A stretch of DNA of 64,000 nt from positions 2,542,001 through 2,606,000 of the forward strand of contig NZ_VFOP01000001.1 of assembly GCF_006716185.1 (NCBI RefSeq), in the 5' to 3' direction. The notes under the pieces were generated by a model, which saw nothing but the letters and a program-made list of their open reading frames with translations, searched no databases and was not told the origin of the DNA. Both the position numbers and the translations under genes were made by a program. Position 1 is the stretch's first letter. Each line of letters opens with the position of its first letter. Shown piece by piece: positions 7,761 to 18,578 of this stretch. The stretch is from Ornithinicoccus hortensis (lineage in GTDB: Bacteria > Actinomycetota > Actinomycetes > Actinomycetales > Dermatophilaceae).

Positions 7761-9314
7761 TCAGCCGGTGAGGACCGCGCCCGCGCCCGCCATGGCGGCG
7801 GACTCGCTCGCCGGGGCCGCCTCCGCCGTGGCCTCGGGCAACTCCCAGTCGTGGACCGGGATGTTCTGGTCCATGTTGTCGACGTACCCGGCAAACATCG
7901 CGGCGAGGGCGTCCGGGCGGGACATGCCGGAGGCCTCGAAACGCTCCGTGGCCGCCACCTGCCAGCTGGCCCCGTTGGTCTGGCGCCGGCAGCGCTGCTC
8001 GATAACGTCGAGGTAGTAAGCCCGCACCTCGCGGCGCAGCCCGAGCATCGACAGCCCCTCGTCGGCCAGCGGCAGCAGGTGCTCGGCGACCAATTCGGTC
8101 ACCGCCACCTTGCCCAGGGTGGGCCAGCTGAGGACCGCCTCGATGCCGTGCATGGCGGCCTCGTCGAAGTTGTCCCGGGCGTCGCTGAACGGCATCTTGG
8201 TCCAGATCGGCCGGCCGCTGCTGGTCATTTTCTCGAGCAGCCCGTAGTAGAAGCAGGCGTTGGCGACCATGTCGACCACGGTCGGACCCGCGGGCAACAC
8301 GCGGTTCTCCACGCGCAGGTGCGGCGTGCCCTGGGCGTTGTCGTAGATGGGCCGGTTCCAGCGGTAGACGGTGCCGTTGTGCAGCTTCAGCTCGCCCAGC
8401 GCCGGGGCGCCACCCTCCTTGAGCACGGCAACCGGGTCCTCGTCGGTCATCTCCGGCAGCAGCGCCGGGAAGCACCGGACGTTCTCCTCGAAGAGGTCGA
8501 AGATCGAGGTGATCCAATTGTCACCGAAGTAGGCCCGGGGGCGGACCCCCTGCGCCTTGAGCTCCACGGACCGGGTGTCGACCATCTGGCTGAACAGTGG
8601 CACCCGGGTCTCTGCCCAGAGCCGGCGGCCGAACAGGTACGGGGAGTTGGCGCCGACCGCGAGCTGGACCGCCGAGATCGCCGAGGCGGCGTTCCAGTAG
8701 GTCGGGAAGTCCTGCGGGGTGACCTGCTGGTGCAGCTGCACCGAGGTGCACCCGGCCAACGGCCCGATCGTCTCGAAGTAGCTGGACACCCGCTCCCCGG
8801 TGGGACCCTCGATGTCCAGCTCCAACCCCTCGCCGCGCTCGCGCAGGATGGCGTCGTTCAGGGCGAGGTAGCGCACCCCGAGGCTGAGCCAGTCGGAGTC
8901 GAACAGCTCGGGCTCCAGGGTGGGCACGATGCCGACGGCGGTCACCTGTGCGCCGTGCCGCCGGGCCGCGTCGCCGGCCATCTGGAGGGACTGCCGCAGG
9001 TAGCGCTCCAGCCGGTGCGCCTGGTCCCCGGCCATCGGCCGTGGGGGCACGTTCATCTCGATGTTGAACTTGGCGACCTCGGTCTGGAAGTCCGACCCGG
9101 AGATCGACTCCAGCACCCGGTCGTTGACCATCGCCGGCCGGAAGTTCTCATCGACCAGGTTCAGCTCGATCTCCAGCCCCATCTGCGGGCGGGTGAAGTC
9201 CCAGCTGCGCTCGGCCAGCATCCGTTCGAACACGTCGAGGTCCTGGTGGACCTTCTCCCGATAGCTCAGTCGCTCTTCCCGCGAGAATGCTGCCGAACTG
9301 ACCTCTTGTCCCAT
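7761..9314 (-). CDS. glutamate-cysteine ligase family 2 (GCS2) protein, long form
   Basis: A 517-aa ATP-dependent carboxylate-amine ligase of the GCS2 family. Visible features are MGLEIELNLVDENF near residue 45, FNIEMNVPPRP near 105, and the C-terminal HLRVENRVLPAGPTVVDM region that forms the active site. Members this long are common in actinobacteria that make mycothiol or ergothioneine; the true amide product is not settled by sequence. An AGGAG site lies 6 nt before ATG. The last 20 residues are Ala-rich and probably disordered. Confidence 0.75.
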   Translation of the reverse strand: MGQEVSSAAFSREERLSYREKVHQDLDVFERMLAERSWDFTRPQMGLEIELNLVDENFRPAMVNDRVLESISGSDFQTEVAKFNIEMNVPPRPMAGDQAHRLERYLRQSLQMAGDAARRHGAQVTAVGIVPTLEPELFDSDWLSLGVRYLALNDAILRERGEGLELDIEGPTGERVSSYFETIGPLAGCTSVQLHQQVTPQDFPTYWNAASAISAVQLAVGANSPYLFGRRLWAETRVPLFSQMVDTRSVELKAQGVRPRAYFGDNWITSIFDLFEENVRCFPALLPEMTDEDPVAVLKEGGAPALGELKLHNGTVYRWNRPIYDNAQGTPHLRVENRVLPAGPTVVDMVANACFYYGLLEKMTSSGRPIWTKMPFSDARDNFDEAAMHGIEAVLSWPTLGKVAVTELVAEHLLPLADEGLSMLGLRREVRAYYLDVIEQRCRRQTNGASWQVAATERFEASGMSRPDALAAMFAGYVDNMDQNIPVHDWELPEATAEAAPASESAAMAGAGAVLTG

Positions 9315-9424
9315 GATCGACTCCTGTCCGGTGGTGCCTGGACCGAGCCAACCACACCGGGACCCGGTGAGCCAACGGCACGCCGGGTCCCGGTGCGGTT
9401 CGACGGGACGTCAGGAGCGGACGG

Positions 9425-12358
<2,934 letters not shown>

Positions 12359-12381
12359 GAGGCTCCTTCAAGGGCGTGCAG

Positions 12382-12530
12382 GCTGCCTCCCCATCTGTCC
12401 GGATGTCGCGGGGTCCGCGACAGAGCCGTTCCAGATTTGCCTCCTCCGCGCGGTCCTGGCGCCTGAGAGCTTCTTGGGGAGTTTGCCCCTTCGGCGCCCC
12501 ACCCGGCAAACGGTGAGGACTCTCCCGCGC
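12382..12530 (-). ncRNA. glycine riboswitch upstream of gcvP
   Basis: On the minus strand the leader carries the gcvT-type aptamer core: GGGAGAG at the 5' end (12526-12520), then the signature GCGCCGAAGGGGCAA, then CTCTCAGGCGCCAGGACCG closing P1 and P3. The purine-rich tail GAGGCAAATCTGGA follows. A second complete core is absent: the next 50 nt form a GTCGCGG / CCGCGAC hairpin and end in GGACAGATGGGG, which resembles only the 3' part of an aptamer. It ends about 24 nt before the gcvP start. Confidence 0.9.
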
Positions 12531-12625
12531 GGCGTCGCTGGCAGGCACAACATATCAGCCTGCGCAGGGGGTGGTACGGCTCGCACGGCACGGTGCGATC
12601 GCACCGTGGCGCTCGGGTGGTCCGG

Positions 12626-13270
12626 TCAGCTGGAGCGGCGGGCCCGACGCCGCTGGGAGAGCTCGTCGCCGGGGTGGTTGGCCAGTGCGTCGGCGCGCTC
12701 GGAGGGCAACGTGGACAGCTGTCCCTCCACCTCGCGCCAGACGCTGCCGACGGCGATGCCGAAGACTCCCTGACCCCCGCGGACCAAGTCGATGACCTCG
12801 TCGTCGCTGGTGCACTCGTAGACGCTGGCGCCGTCGCTCATCAGCGTGATGTGGGCCAGGTCCTGGACGCCGCGCTCGCGCAGCTGGTTCACCGCGACCC
12901 GGATCTGCTGGAGGGACACCCCGGTGTCCAGGAGCCGCTTGATGATCTTGAGCACCAGGATGTCGCGGAAGCTGTAGAGGCGTTGGGTGCCCGAGCCGGA
13001 CGGGTTGCGCACGGACGGCTCCACCAGGCCGGTGCGGGCCCAGTAGTCGAGCTGGCGGTAGGTCACGCCGGCCGCGCCGCAGGCGGTCGGGCCGCGGTAG
13101 CCGATGCCTTCCTCCAGGGCCGGGACATCGTCGGTGAAGAGCAGTCCCTGGGCAGGGGCCGAGCCCTCATTGCCCTTACCACCGCGCACTTCGGCTCCCG
13201 TGCCCACAGCATCCTCCTGGATCGATGGAGCGGGCTTCGTGTCGGGCACCTGAGGGCACCGACCCCGCAC
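12626..13270 (-). CDS. MerR-family regulator (Rv1830-like)
   Basis: A 214-aa regulator with one MerR helix-turn-helix (residues 60-130: GVTYRQLDYWARTGLVEPS, then YSFRDILVLKIIKRLLDTGVSLQQI) and a C-terminal 80-residue domain without effector cysteines. In M. tuberculosis the gene at this position is Rv1830. The frame begins with GTG 13270; a second GTG at 13249 is equally plausible. The first 55 residues are poorly conserved-looking. It is transcribed towards gcvP from its own AT-rich promoter region (TATAAA at 13288-13293). Confidence 0.8.
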   Translation of the reverse strand: MRGRCPQVPDTKPAPSIQEDAVGTGAEVRGGKGNEGSAPAQGLLFTDDVPALEEGIGYRGPTACGAAGVTYRQLDYWARTGLVEPSVRNPSGSGTQRLYSFRDILVLKIIKRLLDTGVSLQQIRVAVNQLRERGVQDLAHITLMSDGASVYECTSDDEVIDLVRGGQGVFGIAVGSVWREVEGQLSTLPSERADALANHPGDELSQRRRARRSS

Positions 13271-13287
13271 AGATCACAACGTCAGTA

Positions 13288-13293
13288 TTTATA
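13288..13293 (-). promoter_or_regulatory. AT-rich -10-like element upstream of merR
   Basis: TATAAA on the minus strand is one of the few AT-rich stretches in this GC-rich window. It lies 17 nt before the GTG at 13270 and is followed by TACTGACGTTGTGATC, which may include regulator contacts. No clear -35 box was found. Confidence 0.4.
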
Positions 13294-13367
13294 GACGGTA
13301 TGCCCAGGTCAGGGCCACGTCAACGACCGACGCACCTTCCCGGGGCGCCGCCGGTGTGTCGCGGGTC

Positions 13368-13931
13368 TCATTCCCGGCCGGGGTCACCGCCGGTGCCGTC
13401 CCCCTGGTCCGACTCCTCCGGTGCGTCGGCGGAGGGGTCCGCGGGACCGCCCTCGGCGTCCTCCTCAAAGTCCTCGGCGGACACGTTGTCGAGGAACTCC
13501 CGGAAGCGTTCGACCTCGTCCTCGTCCTCGTCCTCCATCGCGAGGGTGACGCCGGCGGCGTCGAGGACCGAGTCGGTGGCCACGATCGGTGTCGCGGAGC
13601 GCAGGGCCAGGGCGATGGCGTCGGAGGGGCGGGAGGAGATCTCGGTCTTCCCGCCGTCCAGCACCAGCACGGCATAGAAGATGTTGTCCTCCATGGAGGT
13701 GATCTGCACCTGGTCCAGGGAGTGCCCGAGGGTCTGCAGCACGGTGACCATGAGGTCGTGTGTCAGCGGGCGCGGCGGGGTCACGCCCTGTTGGGCATAG
13801 GCGATCGCCGTGGCCTCCGGTGCCGCGATCCAGATCGGCAGGTAGCGCTGGCCGTCCCGCTCGCGCAGCAACACGATGGGATTGTTGGAGGGCATCTCCA
13901 CCCGGACTCCGAGCACATCGAGTTCCTTCAC
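13368..13931 (-). CDS. bifunctional nuclease (BFN/DUF151) family protein
   Basis: A 187-aa protein of the bifunctional nuclease family, the counterpart of M. tuberculosis Rv1829. The BFN domain fills residues 1-140 (PIWIAAPEATAIA, PLTHDLMVTVLQTLG, SSRPSDAIALALR). The tail is extremely acidic (a DEDEDE run, then Glu/Asp/Gly/Pro) and probably disordered. The start is GTG 13931 rather than the first GTG at 13940, because TAGCGT lies 7 nt before it and this start gives the family's usual 14 residues before the conserved proline. The cellular substrate is unknown. Confidence 0.8.
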   Translation of the reverse strand: MKELDVLGVRVEMPSNNPIVLLRERDGQRYLPIWIAAPEATAIAYAQQGVTPPRPLTHDLMVTVLQTLGHSLDQVQITSMEDNIFYAVLVLDGGKTEISSRPSDAIALALRSATPIVATDSVLDAAGVTLAMEDEDEDEVERFREFLDNVSAEDFEEDAEGGPADPSADAPEESDQGDGTGGDPGRE

Positions 13932-13938
13932 CCGAACC

Positions 13939-13944
13939 ACGCTA
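13939..13944 (-). promoter_or_regulatory. -10 box of a leaderless promoter for the BFN gene
   Basis: TAGCGT with a 7-nt spacer to GTG 13931. The box overlaps the earlier GTG at 13940, which argues against that codon as start. Confidence 0.45.
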
Positions 13945-13976
13945 CTCGGTGTTGCTGGGTCGTGGGGCCCGACCGG

Positions 13977-14717
13977 TCAGCGGCGGCGTTCCAGCCCGGC
14001 CCGCACCAGGGCGACGTGCAGCGCGATCGTGTGGGCGAGCAGCTCGGCCTGCACCTCGTCGGGGTCTCCCCCCTCGGCGCCACGGGCCCGGCGGCGCCGG
14101 ACCGGCTCCAGGATCTGCTCGGTCAGGCCGATCTCCCGGTCCGCCGCGACCCGGAAGAGCCGCAGGTGGCGGGCCTCCAGGCCGAAGGAGGCCAGGGCGG
14201 CGCACTGTCGCGCGATGTCCACGTCGTCCGCGCCGTGACGACCGGCGGCGTCGACGGCGAACAGTCCGTAGGCCTTGAGCGTGGCATAGCTGGCGGCGTC
14301 CAGCCCGCTCTGCTCGCGCAGCTCGGCGGCGCTGAGCCGGACCGACCGGCGCCGGCGCAGTTCCTCGGCGGTGGGCAGCGCCGCGGCGGGCGGGGCACCC
14401 CGCGAGGAGTCCGGCGGCACCGCGGTGGGCTTGTCCGGCTCGAGCCCCCGGTCCATCCGGTCCAGCGCGTCCTTGATCACCTTCAGCGGCCAGAACCGGT
14501 CGCGCTGCGCGCTGAGCACGTAGCGCAACCGCTCGAGGTCGTCCTCGGTGAACCTGCGCAGGCCGGACTCCCGGCGCTCCGGGCAGACCAGTCCCTCGGA
14601 CTCCAGATAGCGGATCTTTGACAGCGTCAGGTCCGGGAACTCCGGCTGGAGGCGCTTGAGGACGCGCCCGATCGTCATCCCCTGGTGGGCGTGCTGCCCT
14701 CCCCCGGCCAGTGTCAC
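13977..14717 (-). CDS. MerR-family regulator (Rv1828-like)
   Basis: A 246-aa regulator. The helix-turn-helix begins at MTIGRVLKRLQPEFPDLTLS and continues through RYLESEGLVCPERRESGLRR, the diagnostic MerR wing. The C-terminal half is a long helical region. GTG 14717 overlaps the garA stop as GTGA, so translation is probably coupled; ATG 14678 is the alternative. The paralogue two genes downstream (12626-13270) and the BFN gene between them form a conserved actinobacterial trio. Confidence 0.8.
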   Translation of the reverse strand: MTLAGGGQHAHQGMTIGRVLKRLQPEFPDLTLSKIRYLESEGLVCPERRESGLRRFTEDDLERLRYVLSAQRDRFWPLKVIKDALDRMDRGLEPDKPTAVPPDSSRGAPPAAALPTAEELRRRRSVRLSAAELREQSGLDAASYATLKAYGLFAVDAAGRHGADDVDIARQCAALASFGLEARHLRLFRVAADREIGLTEQILEPVRRRRARGAEGGDPDEVQAELLAHTIALHVALVRAGLERRR

Positions 14718-15169
14718 TGGCGACCGAGGTAGTAGACGAGCCGGAACTTGCCGATCTGCACCTCGTCGCCGGCCTCCAGGGTCGCCTGGTCGATCCGCTC
14801 CCGGTTCACGTAGGTGCCGTTCAGTGAACCGACGTCGCGGACCTGGTAGCCCTCGCCCTCCCTGGCGAAGACCGCGTGCCGCCGGGAGACCGTGACGTCG
14901 TCGAGGAAGATGTCGCTGTCCGGGTGACGTCCCGAGCTCACCTCCTCGGCGTCCAGCAGGAACCGGGCACCGGTGTTCGGCCCGCGCAGCACGATCAGGA
15001 GCGCCGTCCCCGGGCGCAGCGCCTCGACCGTGCGCTGGTCCTCGGTGGACAGCCGCGGCGGCTCGTCCTCGAAGGAGTGCTCCAGGGCAGGCACGTCCGT
15101 CCCGAGGGGGATCCGCGCGGTCGTCGGGTCCATACCCGGGTCGTGGTGCTCCCGCTCGCGATCGGTCAC
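14714..15169 (-). CDS. garA: GarA/OdhI-like FHA-domain regulator
   Basis: A 151-aa forkhead-associated protein. The FHA domain (residues 55-148) has SSGRHPDSDIFLDDVTVSRR and GSLNGTYVNRE, nearly the consensus for phosphothreonine binding. In relatives it inhibits 2-oxoglutarate dehydrogenase and glutamate dehydrogenase when its N-terminal ETTS threonines are unphosphorylated. Here that region reads MDPTTARIP: the two threonines (16 and 17) remain but the flanking Glu and Ser are missing. It follows gcvH and overlaps the next merR gene by 4 nt. Confidence 0.88.
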   Translation of the reverse strand: MTDREREHHDPGMDPTTARIPLGTDVPALEHSFEDEPPRLSTEDQRTVEALRPGTALLIVLRGPNTGARFLLDAEEVSSGRHPDSDIFLDDVTVSRRHAVFAREGEGYQVRDVGSLNGTYVNRERIDQATLEAGDEVQIGKFRLVYYLGRQ

Positions 15170-15236
15170 AACGCCCTACTTCCTGCCGGTTCGGGCCAGC
15201 TGGCCCATGCTGTCTGGTGGTCAAACTCTAGTCGAG

Positions 15237-15626
15237 TCAGTCGACGTGACCGCGGTATCCCTCCACATCCAGCAACCCGTCCACGGATCCACCGTCGGAG
15301 AGGCGCATCTCGAACATCCAGCCCTCGGCATACGGGTCGCTGTTGATCAGTTCCGGCGTCTCGTCCAGCGCACCGTTGACGGCCGTGACCTCACCGTCGA
15401 GGGGGGCGTAGATGTCGCTCACCGACTTCGTCGACTCGATCTCGCCGCAGGCGTCCCCGCTGGTGATGGTGTCGCCCACGGCGGGCAGGCTCACGTAGAC
15501 GACGTCGCCGAGGGCGTCCTGGGCGTAGGACGTTATCCCGATCCGCAGCACGCCGTCACCCAACTCCTTGACCCACTCGTGGTCGGTGGTGTAGCGCAGG
15601 TCCTCGGGATACTCCAGGTCGCTCAT
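15237..15626 (-). CDS. gcvH: glycine cleavage system H protein
   Basis: A 129-aa lipoyl carrier that shuttles the aminomethyl group from GcvP to GcvT. The lipoylated lysine is in GEIESTKSVSDIYAP near residue 64, and the N-terminal YTTDHEWV is typical. ATG 15626 is chosen because an AGGAGA site lies 5 nt upstream; the longer frame has no family similarity. It lies in the garA operon without its own riboswitch, unlike gcvP. Confidence 0.95.
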   Translation of the reverse strand: MSDLEYPEDLRYTTDHEWVKELGDGVLRIGITSYAQDALGDVVYVSLPAVGDTITSGDACGEIESTKSVSDIYAPLDGEVTAVNGALDETPELINSDPYAEGWMFEMRLSDGGSVDGLLDVEGYRGHVD

Positions 15627-15693
15627 TGGTCTCCTCATTCTGCCGTGACGGTTGCCGGGGTGGTCCCGGCCGGTGCTGTGCCGAGATGCCCCG

Positions 15694-16443
15694 TCAGGGT
15701 TCCTCGGATGGTATGGGCTGAGCGTAACGAGGCTCGTCAGGCTCGTGCAATGCATCGATGGTCAGCGTGGCGCTGTCGAGCACGGTGACGTCCCCACCGA
15801 CCCGCCGGACACTGTCGTTGAACCCGCCGGGAATGTTCATCGCGCCGGCCAGGGTGTGCGAGTCGCCGATCGCGGTGACCAGGTAGGGCGAGGTCAGCGG
15901 GACCCCCTCGACGGTGAGCTGGCCGTCCGGGGTGATCCCGACCCAGCTGGAGGCGACGACGCGCACCTCACCGACCTGGATCGCCTCGGCGCCGGCGTCG
16001 CGCAGCTCCTGGACGAGGTCGACCATCATCGTCGCGGTGACCGTGCGGTCCGGGTCCTCGACCAGGATCGTCACGCCCGGCCCCTGGACGGGGACGGTGC
16101 CGGCCAGCACCTGGTAGCTCTGCAGGCGGGCCTGGGCGGCCTCCCGGGCCGCGTCGTCCCCCGAGCCGTTGGCCAGCTGGTCCCGGTCCTGCTCGAGCTG
16201 GACGATCTCGTCCTCCAGGGAGTCGGCCCGGGTGGTCACGTCGTCGAGGAGGGCGATCAGGTCCGCCTCGCGCAGCTGCGAGAGGTCCGCCTCCTGGGTG
16301 GTCCGGACCTGGGCGACGAGGGCCAGCCCGAGGAGCAGGGTCAGCACGCCCACGAGGACGTTGCCGCGGGACAGCCTCAGCGACCGGTTCCAGGTGCGTC
16401 CCCCGGGCCGCTCGGGGGATGTGTCGTCGGTGGGCCTGGCCAT
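15694..16443 (-). CDS. DUF881 family membrane-anchored protein (copy 2)
   Basis: A 249-aa protein with one transmembrane helix (residues 29-47) and a heptad-rich stretch (55-95) that should form a coiled coil, followed by the DUF881 fold (GPGVTILVEDPDRTV, LRDAGAEAIQVG, TAIGDSHTLAGAM). The start shares one base with the stop of the small basic protein. A paralogue lies at 16772-17650. In M. tuberculosis the pair corresponds to Rv1823 and Rv1825. The function is unknown; similarity to FtsW/MreC-associated helpers has been suggested but is not shown here. Confidence 0.8.
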   Translation of the reverse strand: MARPTDDTSPERPGGRTWNRSLRLSRGNVLVGVLTLLLGLALVAQVRTTQEADLSQLREADLIALLDDVTTRADSLEDEIVQLEQDRDQLANGSGDDAAREAAQARLQSYQVLAGTVPVQGPGVTILVEDPDRTVTATMMVDLVQELRDAGAEAIQVGEVRVVASSWVGITPDGQLTVEGVPLTSPYLVTAIGDSHTLAGAMNIPGGFNDSVRRVGGDVTVLDSATLTIDALHEPDEPRYAQPIPSEEP

Positions 16444-16775
16444 CAGGCACCCAACAGGTGTCGCCGGATGGCGGCGACGTTGGAGAAGATCCGCAGGCCG
16501 AGCACCACGACCACGCCGGTCGTCAGCTGCGACCCGACGCCGAGCTGGTTGCCCAGGAAGACGATGAGCGCGGCAACGACCACGTTGCTCAGGAAGCTGA
16601 CCACGAAGATCCGGTCGTTGAAAATGCCCTCCAGCGCGGCGCGCACGCCGCCGAAGACGGCGTCCAGGGCGGCGATGACCGCGATCGGCAGGTAGGGCTC
16701 CAGCCAGGTCGGGACGCTGGGCTCCCAGATCAGTCCGGCCACGATGCCGACGACCAGTCCGAGCACGGGGATCAT
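16443..16775 (-). CDS. small basic protein family (DUF1290)
   Basis: A 110-aa protein with three hydrophobic segments (VLGLVVGIVAGLI, YLPIAVIAALDAVFGGV, FVVSFLSNVVVAALIVF). It matches the DUF1290 small basic protein that is found between two DUF881 genes across Gram-positive bacteria, often near division genes. It overlaps both neighbours (ATGA at its start, one base at its end), so all three are probably translated as a unit. Confidence 0.85.
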   Translation of the reverse strand: MIPVLGLVVGIVAGLIWEPSVPTWLEPYLPIAVIAALDAVFGGVRAALEGIFNDRIFVVSFLSNVVVAALIVFLGNQLGVGSQLTTGVVVVLGLRIFSNVAAIRRHLLGA

Positions 16776-17650
16776 GGGGTGTCCTCCTTGGTGGGCACGA
16801 CGGCCAGCCGCGTGGTGAGGCGGGTCGCCGCCGCGACGGTGACCTCGTCGGCGGTGGTGACCTCGACAGTCAGTTGGTACTCGTCGCGCAGCTCCGCGGC
16901 GTAGCGCCCGGTGGCGCCCTCGGTCATCTCCCGCTCCAGGGCCTCGGGGTCGCCGATGGCCGAGATGACGTAGGGACGGGTCATCCCGCGGAAGTCGATC
17001 ACGATCGCCTCGCCGGCGAACCGGATGGCGGACGTGGACGTCAACCGTTGGTCGTTGATCGAGATCGCCTCGGCGCCCTGGGCCCAGAGCCCGTTCACGA
17101 TCACCTGGAGGTCGCGGGCCATCACCCGCTCCTCGGCGTTGCCGTTGACCAGCGGGTCGCGGGAACTGGCGTCATCCATCGTGATCACGATCCCGGGGCC
17201 GACCAGGGCGCTCGCGCCGGCCTGCCGCTCGGCTGTCCGCAGCGACTCGGCCAGCTGGCTCCCGGCGGAGTCGTCCTCCAGGGCGCCCTCCTCCAGGCCC
17301 GCGACCTCGGCCCGCAGCGCCTCGATCCGGGCGACGCGCCGGTCGCCGAGGTCCTGTTGCGCCTCGACCCTGCTGACCAGCTCCAGGCGGGCGTCCGCGG
17401 CCGCGGGATCCGGCTCGCGGAGCGTCTGGGCGGCCACCGTCATCAGGAACCCCAGTAGCACGGAGGAGACGATCAGGATCAGGCTGCGGGGGCCGGTCGA
17501 CGCGGGCAGCCCGCGCTCGCGACGGGCCTGGGCCGCCGAGGCGTAGCCGGGGTCCAGGGGCCGGTCGCGCACCTCGGCCAGCAGGGCCATCGAGGCCGCC
17601 GGGTCGGGGTTCGGTCGGCCCATGCCGAAGCCGAGCCGGGGACGCTTCAT
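16772..17650 (-). CDS. DUF881 family membrane-anchored protein (copy 1)
   Basis: A 292-aa protein with a cytosolic N-terminus of about 55 residues, one transmembrane helix (SLILIVSSVLLGFLMTVAA), a coiled-coil segment (residues 85-125) and the DUF881 domain (GPGIVITMDDASSRDP, LWAQGAEAISINDQR, ISAIGDPEALE). It is 43 residues longer than its paralogue downstream, mainly at the N-terminus. ATG 17650 overlaps the phosphatidyltransferase stop as ATGA. Confidence 0.8.
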   Translation of the reverse strand: MKRPRLGFGMGRPNPDPAASMALLAEVRDRPLDPGYASAAQARRERGLPASTGPRSLILIVSSVLLGFLMTVAAQTLREPDPAAADARLELVSRVEAQQDLGDRRVARIEALRAEVAGLEEGALEDDSAGSQLAESLRTAERQAGASALVGPGIVITMDDASSRDPLVNGNAEERVMARDLQVIVNGLWAQGAEAISINDQRLTSTSAIRFAGEAIVIDFRGMTRPYVISAIGDPEALEREMTEGATGRYAAELRDEYQLTVEVTTADEVTVAAATRLTTRLAVVPTKEDTP

Positions 17651-18294
17651 GGTGCCTGCACCGCCCCCCACTGCCGCCGTCGTTGCGCCACCATATCCGC
17701 CACCTGCACGGCATACATCACGGCGCCGATCCAGTAGAGGACGGTGCCCCACCAGACGAAGGCCCACCCCACCGGTTGGGCGACCGCGGTGAGCCAGGAG
17801 TCGCCATAGCCGAGCAGCACCAGCGGAAAGGCATAGACCAGGTTGAACGTCGCGGCCTTGCCGACGAAGTGCACCGGCGGCGCGGGGAGCCGGTAGTAGC
17901 GGGCGACCGGGTACATCGCGGCGATGAAAGCGTCCCGCAGCACCAGCACGGCCACCAGCCACCAGGGGATGATCTCCCGCCACCCGAGCCCGAACAGGGT
18001 GGAGACGATGTAGAGGCGGTCGGCGATGGGGTCGAGGTACTGGCCGACCCGGGAGATCAGGCCGAACCTGCGCGCGATCTTGCCGTCCAGGTAGTCGGTG
18101 ATCCCGGAGAGCATGAGCACGATCAGCGCCCACCCGTCCTGGTGCGCCAGGATGAGCCACAGGAAGACCGGCACCCCCGCCACCCGGAGCACGGACAGCA
18201 CGTTGGGCACGGTCAGCCACTCGTCCCGCACCGGGACCACCTGGGGGACCCGGCGCGGTTCGTCCCTGGCGCCGCTCCCCTGGTCCGTGCTCAC
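17647..18294 (-). CDS. pgsA: CDP-alcohol phosphatidyltransferase (PgsA family)
   Basis: A 215-aa membrane enzyme that joins CDP-diacylglycerol to a polyol. The catalytic motif is seen as SGITDYLDGKIARRFGLISR followed by GQYLDPIADRLY, giving the D-D-G-A-R-G-D-D pattern. Several hydrophobic helices follow. It resembles phosphatidylglycerophosphate or cardiolipin synthases (PgsA2/PgsA3 type) rather than the inositol enzyme at 60777-61391. The GTG start has TAGGCT 6 nt upstream. It heads the DUF881 cluster. Confidence 0.85.
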   Translation of the reverse strand: MSTDQGSGARDEPRRVPQVVPVRDEWLTVPNVLSVLRVAGVPVFLWLILAHQDGWALIVLMLSGITDYLDGKIARRFGLISRVGQYLDPIADRLYIVSTLFGLGWREIIPWWLVAVLVLRDAFIAAMYPVARYYRLPAPPVHFVGKAATFNLVYAFPLVLLGYGDSWLTAVAQPVGWAFVWWGTVLYWIGAVMYAVQVADMVAQRRRQWGAVQAP

Positions 18295-18300
18295 GTGCCC

Positions 18301-18306
18301 AGCCTA
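18301..18306 (-). promoter_or_regulatory. -10 box of a leaderless promoter for the pgsA-DUF881 operon
   Basis: TAGGCT with a 6-nt spacer to GTG 18294. It would drive pgsA, DUF881, small basic protein, DUF881 and possibly gcvH-garA. Confidence 0.5.
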
Positions 18307-18353
18307 AGACGCCGAGGGTGCCCGGGATGACCAGCCACACCCGGCGGGCGTGA

Positions 18354-18473
18354 GCGCCTTCCTGCCCGGCGCGCGCCTTCCTGCCCCGGAGGCGGCAAAT
18401 GTCGCGATATTTGCCGCCTCTGGGGACGTATGCCGCGCGCCAGGACCTTTGCCGCTAAGGGGACGTATGCCGC
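18354..18473. repeat. palindrome-centred intergenic repeat cluster
   Basis: The 284-bp gap between pgsA and nhaA holds a 42-bp near-perfect palindrome (18384-18425, 17-bp arms with one mismatch around GTCGCGAT). It is flanked on the left by two direct copies of GCGCCTTCCTGCCCGG (18354-18369, 18373-18389) and on the right by two copies of a 26-27 bp unit containing TTTGCCGC and GGGGACGTATGCCGC (18410-18436, 18448-18473). The genes on both sides read outwards, so a terminator role is unlikely. Confidence 0.75.
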
Positions 18474-18578
18474 ACGTCACCTCCCCCGGACCGGTAGGGT
18501 GGGCGCTGGTGTGCCGGGAAGTCTGGTCGGCCGCCTGCCGGAGCGCCCGGCGGGTGTACTCGATGACGAGGTGCCCGC

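Noticed and set aside
12400-12455. A second complete glycine aptamer
   Set aside because: The 3' half has GGACAGATGGGG but lacks the GCCGAAGG-GCAA core; only one full aptamer is supported.
13931-13940. BFN start at GTG 13940
   Set aside because: It overlaps the -10 box; GTG 13931 gives the conserved family length.
18354-18473. CRISPR array
   Set aside because: Two copies of each unit only, no regular spacers and no cas genes.
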